DNA of 64,000 nucleotides, from positions 186,001 through 250,000 of the forward strand of contig NW_026944221.1 of assembly GCF_033297405.1 (NCBI RefSeq), given 5' to 3'. The notes under the pieces were generated by a model. The model was not told where the DNA came from and did no database searches. It was given only the letters and a program-made list of their open reading frames with translations. The position numbers were made by a program, and so were the translations under genes. The DNA comes from Parathielavia appendiculata. Its lineage: Eukaryota > Ascomycota > Sordariomycetes > Sordariales > Chaetomiaceae. Positions 1 through 10,588 of the stretch are shown piece by piece (the stretch's first letter is position 1; every line of letters begins with the position of its first letter).

Positions 1-1
1 T

Positions 2-3000
2 TTCAGCTCCGGCCGGATGGCGTACATGAGCGTGAGGGACGGACATGGGCGACCTGGGATCACAGTTCAGTTCCTTCGGAGCGCTCTCGGTGGCAATGCC
101 CTGGGTTTCTTCGGGACCATTCGTCAAGCCTTGAGCTCCGCCGCCTTTCGCGGTGAGATTGCTGCCGCGCGGGCTAGCCACGGGTCAAAGATTGGAGAGC
201 GTGTGATAGTCGCTGCGACATCCAAGGGGCGGTTGCATTCCTGGAGGATCCACCGCAGTGGCCACCACGAACTTCTCGCCGATTTCGATATCCGAGACCG
301 GCTGCTCGAAGCCGCTTTTGAGGCAGACCCTACTGCCAGCAACTTCCCGCAAGACTCTTTCGAGGTGCTCGACTTCACCTTTGTGCCCCGTGGCTTGGAA
401 CAAAAGTACATCAGGGCCAGTCGATTGAGCGAGGCCCTAACCCACGAAGAAGAGTCGTTGCAGCACGCCTTACTCTTGGTATCGTTTTCAAGGCAGCATC
501 AGGCCCGGTATTCACTTGTTGAGGTAGTCATAAGCCCGGAGGGTCCTCGGGTCGGAACGGTCCGCCCGATGACGTCGTATACCAGCAGCGTGAGGCCCGG
601 TGCCCCGGCAAAGCCTCGAATCTATCTCCCGCGCCCTGCTCTTGTTGCCTTCATTGTCTTCGACAGAGCAGTTGTTATCGCCTCCATGGTCGCCCCGCCT
701 GACACACCGGAGACACAATTGCAGGAGGATAGCCACCTGGTACCGCCTACCTTCGAAGATGTGGTGGATTTCCGGGACGAGGAAACGCTTCAGGTTGTCG
801 GCTCCGGCGTCGAGGAGCCCATCGGGAATGGGCACGCTCAGGACGACTTACGGCCGCACCGCCACAGGACGAAGAACCCTACAGCAGTGCTCCTACTACA
901 AGGAGTCGGGACCGTCCGGATCGCAGTCACCGACATTGACCGGTTCGCTAGTGACGCACCGCCCAAGGTTACTGCGAAGAGCAAGCTAGAGCAGGCCGTG
1001 TTCTTTGGCGTCAAGGGCGATAATCCCTTAGTGTTCCAAGGCAGGAGAAATCTCCCGTTCTCCGCCCAGGAAATCGGAAACGCCGCCATCGAGTTGAGCC
1101 ACGAGATCGTGAGCTCCAAGACGCCATTCATTGCAAACTTGCCGGCGTCCCTTGAGAACAACATGAAGAGCCGAATTGTGTACTTGGACGGGCTGATCGT
1201 CTATCTCAGCTCGCTCAAGATTGACTTGGACATGCGGACTCGTTGGATGCTGCTCTTTAATGCCGAGAAGATGGCCGTTGCGACATGGATTTGGCAGAAA
1301 CATGAGCAGTTCCTCGCAGAGCGTCCCAAGGGAGACAGGAAAACCCTTATATCGGAAACGGCAGTCTACATCAACGAGAATCAGAAGACGGAGCTCAATG
1401 TGGCCGTCGGCCAGGTGGACCCTGTCCGCCACTGGTTCATCAACGACGTGTGGCGGTTGGACATTTTTGTGGCCTGGGCTTATCAAATCATCAAGTACCA
1501 CTTCACCGAGAAGCTGTCGGATGAGGCTGGCCTCAACCGTCTGGTTTGGGAGGCTGTTACCGTGAACAACGGAGCTCTGTTCGAGGCCCGGCAGTTCCGG
1601 CTCAACCTAGCAAGGCAGTACGGCGTTGACCCGACCAACATTGCGGGCGGCAACGCCCTCCCAGAACCCTGGACCGCGACGTTTTTCATCACAAATAATC
1701 TCAAGCGGCTGGTGGAGTTCTGCTACCAATGGCTTGAGAGGTACTCGGGACAGTCTTCCGAAGACTCGCCCGTTGACCCCCGCCTTCTCGAATCCATCCG
1801 ACATCTCCTGCCCTCGTTAACCAGCCAGTACCTTACCTCTCTGACCGAGTTCTCCAGCTGGGCTTCGTTGAGTGACGACCCGCAGGCTCAGGAGCGCGGG
1901 CGAACTTACCAGCAAATCTACCAAGAAGATGTTTTCACCAAGATCTTGAGGCTGAAGGATTTCAACCTTTGGGAGGAGGCCATCGACCTCGCGAAGGAGT
2001 ACAGGTCTTTTGACTCGCTTGCCGAGGTTGTGGTACAGCAGATACTGGCGTTGGAACAGAGCGCGATAGTGGGGAACACGACCGACAGCGCGCAGAACCT
2101 CGCTCTTGCTAAGCTCAAGAAGCAGAAAATGGGCCGCTTGTTTGACGAGTACAAGGAGAGCTTTGCGTTCCGCGCCTACGAGGTTCTTCTCGAGCACAGC
2201 GGGGTCCAGGCGGTGCTTGACTTCCCGTACGACAAGAACGGCTATGCGACCAAGTTCTTGCGGACCAAGCCGGAGCTGGCCAAGATCTCCTGGATCAACG
2301 ATATCGAGCGGGAGAAGGACATTGACCATGCCGCCGAGACCCTGCTGGACCTGGGCCTCACACGCGAGCAGCAGGTCTGGAACAAGAAGATCGAGCTCAG
2401 CCTGGGCAAGCTGGCTCTGCTTGCCGAAGATGCCGAGCAAGCTGCCACCATTGACGGCGTCAGCAGTGCCCCTTCTGAGAACGAAGGGAAGAACGGCGTC
2501 AACCTCGAGAAGATTGACCATGCTCTGGAACTTATCAAGATTCAGGACGCTCTGTATAGTCAGATCCTGCCCACCATCCAGGAAGGCGTCGACGAGTCGG
2601 CAGAAGTGGAACTTGCTGTCAAGGAGTACGGGGTTTTGATCCCGAAGAGGCACAAGGCTCTTCTACAGGTCTTTGAGGATTCCATGGGCCGCCTGCTCCG
2701 GCACGAAGCGCTGCAGTCACATACCTTGATTGACCTGCTCACTCTCGCATCTCTCCCACCCAACCACTACGACACCATCGGCGACCAGTTTTACCTGGCT
2801 CTGCAGGTCGCCCAGTACGGCCTTAAAGGCGAGGAGCGCTCCAATGCCGAGCGGCTCATCTGGCGCCGTTGCTTCAACCGGGACGACTGGAAGCGCGTCA
2901 ACGAGACCAATGAGAAGGGCGACCTCGACCAGCTGGAAACGGTCGGCCAGACGGCGGCCTACCACGCCCTCTTCGCAGTTGTTGACGAGCGTAAGTTTCC

Positions 3001-3448
3001 CCCCTCTCTTCATCTTGCACCCCAAAAACGCTGGGAGCAGTTTTACTTATTTTCCCAAAATGCAGAACACTCCAACCCGACATTCCAACCTTACGTCAAG
3101 CCGTCGGATTGCCTCGGCGTTTTTACAGAGACCCTCGACCGCCGCTTCGACAGCATGGACGACGGGTTTCGGGGCAAGCTGCTCGATGCCATGCGCTGGG
3201 AGGACAGACAGCTGCGCGCGGCCATTGAGAAGGCGCAGCTCGATGCGTGGTATCGCACGACCAAGGATTGTGCTGAGAAGACGGTCGCTGTCACGTATGA
3301 CCGGCTGACGGCGGCAGTGAGGAGGGCTCAGCAGCAGGGTGGTAAGGGTGTTAGGGAGGGGGTGGATGTTGGTGGTGGTGGTGCGGAGGGGTTGGATGGG
3401 TGGAAGGGGATGGGGAAGCTGATGCCTGGAGCTTTGTTTACGGTTTGA
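2..3448 (+). CDS. nup133: Nucleoporin Nup133 (3' part; 5' end outside window)
   Basis: Scaffold nucleoporin of the Y-shaped Nup84/Nup107 subcomplex, which forms the outer rings of the nuclear pore and tethers it to the envelope. The frame is open to the left edge, so the gene is partial. Bases 1-6 (tttcag) could be a splice acceptor, with this exon starting at base 7. About the first 370 visible residues look like the end of the beta-propeller (strand-rich, e.g. VIVAATSKGRLHSW). The rest is the long alpha-solenoid typical of Nup133/Nup155 C-terminal domains. An intron at 2991-3065 (gtaagt...tgcag, 75 nt) is a multiple of three and stop-free, so the unspliced frame stays open. Splicing joins VVDE to QHSNPTF. 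The stop is TGA at 3446-3448. The last 50 residues are Gly-rich. About 1,118 spliced residues are visible, and orthologues are roughly 200-250 longer. The family is assigned by recall of fungal Nup133; a paralogous large nucleoporin is less likely. Confidence 0.85.
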   Translation, partial: FSSGRMAYMSVRDGHGRPGITVQFLRSALGGNALGFFGTIRQALSSAAFRGEIAAARASHGSKIGERVIVAATSKGRLHSWRIHRSGHHELLADFDIRDRLLEAAFEADPTASNFPQDSFEVLDFTFVPRGLEQKYIRASRLSEALTHEEESLQHALLLVSFSRQHQARYSLVEVVISPEGPRVGTVRPMTSYTSSVRPGAPAKPRIYLPRPALVAFIVFDRAVVIASMVAPPDTPETQLQEDSHLVPPTFEDVVDFRDEETLQVVGSGVEEPIGNGHAQDDLRPHRHRTKNPTAVLLLQGVGTVRIAVTDIDRFASDAPPKVTAKSKLEQAVFFGVKGDNPLVFQGRRNLPFSAQEIGNAAIELSHEIVSSKTPFIANLPASLENNMKSRIVYLDGLIVYLSSLKIDLDMRTRWMLLFNAEKMAVATWIWQKHEQFLAERPKGDRKTLISETAVYINENQKTELNVAVGQVDPVRHWFINDVWRLDIFVAWAYQIIKYHFTEKLSDEAGLNRLVWEAVTVNNGALFEARQFRLNLARQYGVDPTNIAGGNALPEPWTATFFITNNLKRLVEFCYQWLERYSGQSSEDSPVDPRLLESIRHLLPSLTSQYLTSLTEFSSWASLSDDPQAQERGRTYQQIYQEDVFTKILRLKDFNLWEEAIDLAKEYRSFDSLAEVVVQQILALEQSAIVGNTTDSAQNLALAKLKKQKMGRLFDEYKESFAFRAYEVLLEHSGVQAVLDFPYDKNGYATKFLRTKPELAKISWINDIEREKDIDHAAETLLDLGLTREQQVWNKKIELSLGKLALLAEDAEQAATIDGVSSAPSENEGKNGVNLEKIDHALELIKIQDALYSQILPTIQEGVDESAEVELAVKEYGVLIPKRHKALLQVFEDSMGRLLRHEALQSHTLIDLLTLASLPPNHYDTIGDQFYLALQVAQYGLKGEERSNAERLIWRRCFNRDDWKRVNETNEKGDLDQLETVGQTAAYHALFAVVDERKFPPSLHLAPQKRWEQFYLFSQNAEHSNPTFQPYVKPSDCLGVFTETLDRRFDSMDDGFRGKLLDAMRWEDRQLRAAIEKAQLDAWYRTTKDCAEKTVAVTYDRLTAAVRRAQQQGGKGVREGVDVGGGGAEGLDGWKGMGKLMPGALFTV
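2991..3065 (+). other. In-frame, stop-free intron of nup133
   Basis: Donor GTAAGT at 2991 and acceptor TGCAG ending at 3065. The 75 nt length is divisible by three and contains no stop in the coding frame, so retention would add 25 residues rather than truncate the protein. The encoded insert (rich in Phe, Pro and Lys) does not resemble the flanking solenoid, which supports its being an intron. Confidence 0.8.
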
Positions 3449-6385
3449 GCGGGTTGCGTGTGTGTCGAATTTTTTTTTTGTTTTTTCTTTCTGTCTTCGC
3501 CTGGATCGGCCGAAGATGGGAGGCTTGTGGGATGGAGGACTGGCGAGGAAGGAGGATGGAGGTTCACCGTCCTTCCAGTCTCTCTTTTCTTTTCGCATTG
3601 TAGATGACGGATCACGGGGCGTATTAGGGTATACGCGGACCAAGGTGTATAAATACTGTTTCGTGATATTGCTGGTTTGACGGTGGGTTTCTGATGAGAC
3701 TTTATGAGAACACGGCGGGTTTGAGGGGCTGAACCTGGCCTTGAAGGCTGGGAGGGCAGCTGAAAATAGGAAGGCTGTTGTTTTGTGTTTATTGGTACGT
3801 CGCTGCCCGTCTTGAGCATGCGTTTGCTGTGGTCGACGCCGCGCCAAGTTTCCAGAGACACTGTTGTTGTGTTCTTCCAAGACTTTGGGGATGAGTCGTA
3901 ACCCAGCGTCATGTTGAGAAAAACTTGCCGATCCCATCATGACCTCTCAAGTAACAAGCTTCATAGAGCCACACACACGCATATTACGGACAGCTGCTGC
4001 GCACTTGCCAGAACGAGATTACCAGACACCACCTTCCATCGGTATAGTCGACCGCACTTGAAATAGCTGAAAAGTTTGACGAGCTCTGGAGAAGTGTTAC
4101 ACAGCTATACTTCGATCATAGGGGCTCCTTCCGCTTATCGGCAACTGGGACAGGAGGGGATGATGCCTTACATTGACAAGCCTATCAAAGTCAGGGACGA
4201 TGATGGGTGGACAGCTTCGACTCTGAGTTTCTTAGAATGAAAGGTGTATCACTGCCAGGGTCGGGGGAGGGAAGGGGAAGGAAGATGGAACGGCGTTTCC
4301 ATGTTCAAACTGCTCTGATATGAGACGCTGTAAAGGACAGGGGGTCGAACGGCCAGGTTGCTACGCCATACACGTGTAGATGAGGCTATGAGGTCGTTTC
4401 GCTCGTCAACCTACAGTTCAACGCTGGTTTGTTTGTCAGCGCGACTCAGGAGTTCCCAAGTTGCTTTCTCCTGGCTATCAAACGCAGAAGGGTCCCAAGG
4501 AGTACGCCCCAAATTTGCCTGGATCGAGTCCCTCTGCTCCACGGCCGGCCGCAGAACCGGGGTGAGAACAACAGGCTGATGTTGGTACAGTACCTTAGGT
4601 AGCTAAGGTTTCGATGAGTTACAGCGGCCGGGTCTGTCAGAGAGGTCCTCAATGCAGCAACGCCTGCATGCTTCTCAAGGGCCGGTGCAGATGCGATGCG
4701 GAGGACTGGACGTCGTTCGTCGGAAGCGGCCGCGTTTGTCTTAGACAAAAACTTAGAAGCTCTGCTTCTGAGGTTAGCTGCTCCTTGGCTTTTTTGGGTA
4801 TGCCGTTGATCAATTGTAATTCCATGGGAGCATCAAGGCTTCCGACAACAAAGCGAACACATGTTTGCAGTTTGTACGGATTACAAGGCATGCATGACCG
4901 CACCCAGCCTAGCTGCGGCTCACTGGCAGAATTGGCCCAATCTCTCTATCCGTACGGATGTATAGCTGGGGGCGCATGCCGTTTCTGGGATCGCTGGTGA
5001 CTGAGGAGGAGGGCTGGGCCGATCGTTAGTTTCTTCAGCTCCACCGCATCTGGCTCTTGGTGGCCCTCGGTCCTCATCCACCCACGGGCGGCGGACGGCA
5101 ACAAAGGCCTGATGAATCGGTCAACGGCCTGCTTTCCTGCTTAGTTGATCGAGATTACGAAGTTGCATCAGCGACTGACGGTGCGGAGAAAAGACGTTGA
5201 GGGCACGGGCCAGAGTTAATGTGAGCGACTTAAATTCATGGATATGTCCCTGGGTATGAAATAAACAGGCCAGCCCGAAGGAACCCCAATGCATAGCAAG
5301 ATGAGTGCCTAAAACAGAAATAAGAGAATTCATCAATTGAATGCGAAACGGCTTCCTCCCGACTGAGATTCGCGTGGTACACCTCTTGGTTCAGACTGGT
5401 TCTCGGGGACGTGGTGTTGTGGCAAGGATCTGCGGTGGCAGCGGCAAGCTCAGTGGAAATTGGCCAGAAAAGAAGGGCGCAAGGACCAGCTCACTTCCCC
5501 GGCGGGTTGCCCGCAGCAAGGTGCAGAACGAAGTTGCCAGGGCTGGATTGGTTGGATTGTTGACGGCCCCTGTTGTCCGACTCCACTTGCCCTGCCTTCC
5601 CCTTCTATCTCCCTTCCTTCGTCTTTTCCTCCTCCATTTCACATTCCGCCACACCACACACGATACATCGCCATCCCACCCACACTCTGTGCGCCTTTGC
5701 TGAGGCCGCAGACGACAAGTGCGTGTCGGGCCGACCGATTGCAGAGTTCGAGTGTGGGCCCACTAATCGTCCGCTTCAGCCAGCGTTGGGCCTCCGAATT
5801 GCCCCGGCCTGGTTTTACGGTGTGCTGTACGGAGGAGTATTCGTACGGCTGAGGACTCGACGAGCAACAATCACACAATTACGACTCGATCCCCCCATCC
5901 AATACTTTCAACTTCGCCCGCTCCATCTTCCAAATCGGGCTGCGTCCACTGGCTTTTCCCACGAGCAGTCGTCGCGATTGTCGGACCTGCTTATAATTAC
6001 TTCGACCGCCCAAGTTCTATGCCAGCAAAGCACGCCTGGTGACCGCCGAGCTCCGCCCACCGCCTATCAACAAGGTTGCCAGCCTGAAGCGAGGGTGAGT
6101 GCGTTGACTCATGCCCTCCGTACACACCCTTTCTTCCACTGCATCGTCCTTTTTCCCCAGCTCTGCCGGTATTCTGCGATGCAATATCTCGAAGGCACCT
6201 CGGCCTCGATGCTTCATCAATTTCATCGCTCGCCGATTCGCCCTGCATCGTCATCAATCGTCCCGCAATCTCATGAACGGCCTCTGTGCTTTGGTGACTA
6301 TCCGAAACTGACAATGCCATTTGGGCGTAGTTCAGAGCACGATTAGCCCTGTCGAGTCGCGCGTTTATCGCCTAGCCCTTCCATA
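3449..6385. other. Intergenic region between nup133 and casein kinase I
   Basis: 2.9 kb with no convincing gene. The first 250 bases after the nup133 stop are T-rich and suit a 3' UTR. From about 5570 the plus strand becomes pyrimidine-rich (CT-rich tract 5575-5660), as in fungal core promoters, and probably holds the CK1 promoter and leader. A likely 5' UTR intron lies at about 6095-6160 (gtgagt...ccccag). The open frame at 5573-6346 has no ATG near its start and no recognisable protein. An ATG at 6179-6181 opens a possible 55-codon upstream ORF ending at 6346. Confidence 0.6.
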
Positions 6386-7918
6386 ATGGCCTCCTCATCG
6401 TCGAACGTGGTTGGAGTCCACTACAGAGTAGGGAAGAAAATCGGGGAGGGTTCCTTCGGTGTCATCTTTGAGGGAACGAACCTCCTCAACAGCCAGCAAG
6501 TTGCCATCAAGTTTGTACGTCGTGTTTCCCTGATCACCCACGCCGAACGCGTCTCGCATGAGCACCGCTGACGTGCCCGCGGTCCAGGAGCCTAGGAAGA
6601 GCGACGCTCCTCAACTCCGCGACGAGTACCGGACTTACAAGATTCTCGTTGGCTGCCGTAAGTTCAACACCAAGGAAATATTAGTTATGCTCTTGGCCTA
6701 ACCGTGCCTCTCAGCTGGCATTCCCAATGTCTACTACTTCGGTCAGGAAGGTCTCCACAACATCCTGGTCATCGACCTGCTTGGCCCGTCGTTGGAAGAT
6801 CTTTTCGACCACTGCAACCGGAGGTTCAGTCTCAAGACCGTCTGCATGGTCGCAAAGCAAATGGTGCGTTTCTCGCCTACTCAACGTTCATCTCGCGTGC
6901 CGCAGCAACCTAACCAAACCTTCAGCTGTCGCGTGTCCAAACGATTCATGAAAAGAACTTGATCTACAGAGACATCAAACCCGACAACTTCCTCATCGGC
7001 AGGCCCGGTACCAAGACAGCCAACGTCATCCATGTCGTCGACTTTGGTATGGCGAAGCAGTACCGCGACCCCAAGACCAAGCAGCACATTCCCTACAGGG
7101 AACGCAAGTCACTGTCTGGCACAGCCAGGTACATGAGTATCAACACGCACCTTGGCAGGGAGCAGTCGAGGCGAGACGACCTCGAGGCCCTGGGCCACGT
7201 ATTCATGTACTTCCTGCGTGGCGGCCTGCCTTGGCAAGGTCTCAAGGCTGCCACCAATAAGCAGAAGTACGAGAAGATCGGCGAGAAGAAGCAGACGACG
7301 GCGATCAAGGACCTTTGTGCGGGCTTTCCCGAGCAGTTTGAGAAGTACCTCACGTATGTGCGCGGCCTGGGCTTTGAAGACGAACCCGATTATAACTACC
7401 TTCGGGGTCTCTTCACAGAGGCCCTGCAAGTAGCGGGACAAGTCGAGGATGGCGAGTACGACTGGATGAGGAAGCAGGACAAGAAGGGGGACTGGAACCG
7501 CCAAGCCCTGCACGACCCAAACTCTCGGCCCGGGGCTTCGGCCATGGAGCTCCACGGCAACTCACGGGGGGCTACCACTCGTCACCAAAGCGACCCGCAA
7601 GCCCCGGGACTGACGGCCGCTCGTTTAAACGCGACGCAACCCCCGCTGCCGCGTCAGGCGATAGGCCCGCAGAGTCAAGGGCGGCCAAACGGCCCCGCAT
7701 TGGCAAGCCCGCGCTCGGCGGTTGGGGGTTATATGGCAGCGGCGCCGACACCGACGGGTTCCACCCAAGCGCAATTTCAGACGAGCACCCAGAACCTGCC
7801 CCAGCGGCCCATGACGCAGTCTCCCCAGATGAACAGCCCACCCCAGCAGCAGAATAATCCTCAGCAACCACAGCCAACCGGCTTCCAGAAGTTCATGAAG
7901 ACGCTCTGCTGCGGCTAG
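6386..7918 (+). CDS. Casein kinase I, plasma-membrane (Yck-like) type
   Basis: Ser/Thr kinase of the CK1 family. The exons are 6386-6514, 6588-6657, 6715-6863 and 6926-7918, giving 446 residues. The kinase domain spans residues 12-290, with the glycine loop KIGEGSFGVIF, catalytic loop YRDIKPDN (Asp132), DFG Asp155, and the CK1-specific KSLSGTARYMSINTHLG in place of an APE motif. The tail (residues 300-446) is rich in Gln, Pro and Ser, and the protein ends TLCCG. A C-terminal Cys pair of this kind is palmitoylated in yeast Yck1/Yck2 and anchors them to the plasma membrane. This separates it from the nuclear Hrr25/CK1-delta branch. Known roles of this branch are glucose-sensor signalling, endocytosis and polarity. 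Introns are 51-73 nt. The ATG is chosen because MASSSSNVVG directly precedes the conserved HYRVGKKIGEG start. The leader probably contains a 66-nt intron. Confidence 0.97.
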
Positions 7919-9286
7919 CAGCTTGAGAAGCTTTGATCCTCGGGTTTCGTTGAGCCATCTGGCACCCTGTTGAGTGAGCAAGGGACGTCTGCTGACGTGG
8001 TTGCGGCTAGCGCCTGCTAACACGTCGACGCAGCGCGAGGCGGCAAAGGACGGCATGTTCTATATAGAAGGCTTCCCAGGAGACGAGTCTTGACATGAAT
8101 TTGCCTGAAGTATGCGCATGCGTTTTTTCGTTTTTGCATGGGACATAGAGGATACTTTCTTTCCATAGCGGTTTCCGGCACACACTCGGCGCGTCTGGAC
8201 AGACTTCATTACGATTACGACAGTCCGGTCTTTCGATGGGCCACTTCCTTTTGTTTCTCTTCTCTCGGCCTGGACCTCCTCGGTTCTTCTCGCAGCTCTG
8301 ACGGCAGGGGCTGGGTATTTACTGGGCTGGGCATTACGGGGAAAACAAAACATTATGGCGCTCTTTGGACGTTTGTTTTTTCCCATACATATAACTCTCT
8401 AATAATCAGCATCCCTCTTGACAACATGCAGCAACTCACAGAACAGAATAGGGACAGCGACGTAGCGATGGGCAATGGTTGACTGCACTGCCCTTTCATC
8501 TCCTCACTAGACGGAAGACTGACTGCCATTCATGTTATCCTTGAATCAGAATAATGGAATGGTGCATAGGACTGCCCTACAAAACATTCTCCGACCTCCT
8601 TCCTTCCTTGCTGCCATTTGAGGATGCCCCTTTTGTTTGATTTTAGAGAACAGCACCTCTACTTAAAGTGCTTTGTTTGTTTCTGTTTGGGTTTCTTCCG
8701 TCTGTCATTTACTGCGTTGGGCCTAGTGTATGTTATTCGTGGAGGGAAATGGAAGCGTGTCGCAAAGCGATGACCATCAAGACGGGCCAACTGTTTTAGA
8801 TCTGAATCATGGCAGCGAGCTGTCTCATACTCAGCAAGAGAATACAGGCCGCAGAATAAGGTAGCGAAGATAGTACTCTTCACTGGAAGCGTGTCCAGTT
8901 TGCCAGTCATGATCAAGGTTTGTTAAGCCAGGCTGGGCCTATGGTGAAGTTCCGGACCACGCCCGACCTAATGCGTAGATGTGTCATTACAGTAGAGCCA
9001 TGGCTGCGTATATACCTATCGTTGATTGCATTTTAGAAACTCCGCTCCCAAACCAAACCCATAAGTTGACTTCTTCCGCCGTGAGAGAGACACACACAGA
9101 GATATAGCTCTTACCCCCCGACAGATAGACAGACAGGATGCTTTCCGTAAGGCAGCATGACCCCATTGCATACCAGCAGCCCACATATTCGTCAAAACGG
9201 GGATTCCGGTACAGAGGTAACAGGTCCTCCCCGTAACAGCGCAACGAACCAGAATTCGTGTTTAGAAATCCCTTCCTCTTCCCTTT
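7919..9286. other. Convergent 3' region between CK1 and the p24 gene
   Basis: 1.4 kb between two stop codons that face each other. It is AT-richer than the flanking exons, with T-runs and short palindromic stretches. I see no coding frame with family resemblance and no tRNA. It most likely holds two 3' UTRs. Confidence 0.5.
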
Positions 9287-10115
9287 CTATGTGAGCTTCT
9301 GCTTGATGAAGAAGGACCGCAGGTGCGACAGCTGCCAGGCGCATGTCACGCCCAGCACGGTGAGCTGGATCAGGATCCACCGGACCACGCGCGAGTTGGT
9401 GCTCTCGGACTGATCGCGGAACTCGGCTTCGCGTTCCTGTTCGTTCGGGGCATGCATCAGTGATTATGTCCCTGGTTTAAAATATGATTTGAGTGGGAAA
9501 AGGGGCGGGTGGTGGCTGGTGAGGGGGAACGCACTCGCTGGAAAACTTGCTCCCTCCGAATATCATTCAGCCGGGCGTTGAGATCGCGCACGCGCGTCGC
9601 CAAGTCCTCCATCTTCTCCTTGTTGCCGCCCTCGAGGGCGCTCGTCTCGCCAATGGCCACGTCCAGCGTCAGCTTGATGCCGCCGTTGGGCGACGACGCC
9701 GACAGCCAATTGGACCGGCCGCTGTTGGAGGACGGGGTGAAGCAGATCTTGTGGTCGCCCGACTCAGCCGCCGTGAAGGTGAACTTGCCCGAGGCGCCGC
9801 CGCGCTGTGAGACTACGCGGTGGTCATTGTCGAACGTCTCCTGGGGGGAAGGGATGCGGAGTTAGTGACAGTAAAAGTGAGCGCATTACTTCAGGGAGGA
9901 AAAAAACGTACGTCAACCGAGATGTAGATGCTGATGCCGTCGTGCTTTTCCCAAACCTGCCTGTGGTCGTTCCATTCCTCGGCCGTGTAGTGGCCCACCA
10001 CCAGGGTGTCCTTGGGGAGCTCTTCGAAGAAGCATTTTGGTGATGTTACATCGACGAAGAAATACAGTGCCCGGGCCATCGAGGCCAGGGACAAAAGTGA
10101 AAGAACGGTCCTCAT
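9287..10115 (-). CDS. p24 (emp24/gp25L/Erp) family cargo receptor
   Basis: Type I membrane protein that cycles between ER and Golgi, helping to load COPII vesicles with cargo such as GPI-anchored proteins. The exons on the minus strand are 10115-9912, 9840-9535 and 9436-9287, giving 219 residues, the usual family size. Residues 1-16 form a signal peptide (MRTVLSLLSLASMARA). A GOLD domain follows to about residue 120 with its two conserved cysteines (SPKCFF and HKICF). Next come a coiled-coil stretch (about 130-175), one transmembrane helix (about 187-206) and a short cytosolic tail LRSFFIKQKLT. The tail carries a diphenylalanine (COPII signal) and Lys at -3 and -5, which fits a KxKxx-type COPI retrieval signal. 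The frame is open 25 codons further upstream, but starting there would bury the signal peptide, so ATG 10115 is preferred. The gene is divergent from swc4. It resembles the Erp1/Erp5/Erp6 branch; the exact subfamily is uncertain. Confidence 0.93.
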
Positions 10116-10588
10116 CTTGTCGGCCGTGATGGCGGGTGGATGGTGGTGGTATTTCGCTTTGGACTCTTTCCCTTGCGAACAACAGGGCACTCACTCGTTC
10201 GGCCGCAACCCCGGCCAAGCTTTCGAAGGTGCCACGTTCAGAAAACTGGTCACGTGTGCTGCTTGGCTTGAGCCACACCAGTCTCCTGGCGGTGAACTTC
10301 CAGAACCAAGCAGGGAATTTTTGGCGGGAATGGCTGCCAGAATTAGAGTCCCGACATTGATGAACTGCCCAATCAATTGAACTGCATCGCCCAAACGAAC
10401 TCTCATCACTTCTTATCGTCGCGCAAACCGGGACAGATTTAGATCTTCCCATGTGCATACATAGAACACTTTCTTTCACTGAAATCGGGCTCCGCTGATC
10501 GGTTTTGTGAATGCGACCGCCTGGGTACAGCCAGCTTGCACAGTTAGCGTAACCCGCGACCCGCGACGGTGCGAAACACCCCACCAAA
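10116..10588. promoter_or_regulatory. Shared divergent promoter region of p24 gene and swc4
   Basis: 473 bases between two start codons that point away from each other. It must carry both promoters and both 5' UTRs. I could not single out a TATA box or other defined site with confidence. Confidence 0.5.

Noticed and set aside
3047..3940. 297-codon minus-strand frame at the nup133 3' end
   Set aside because: Shadow of GC-rich coding sequence and T-rich UTR read in reverse. Low-complexity Ser/Pro/Lys composition with no family.
5573..6346. 257-codon plus-strand frame before casein kinase I
   Set aside because: It begins with TTG, has no family resemblance, and lies in a pyrimidine-rich leader with a likely intron. 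Kept only as a possible short upstream ORF from the ATG at 6179.
10116..10190. Upstream in-frame extension of the p24 protein
   Set aside because: It would add 25 polar residues before a perfect signal peptide, so the ATG at 10115 is preferred.
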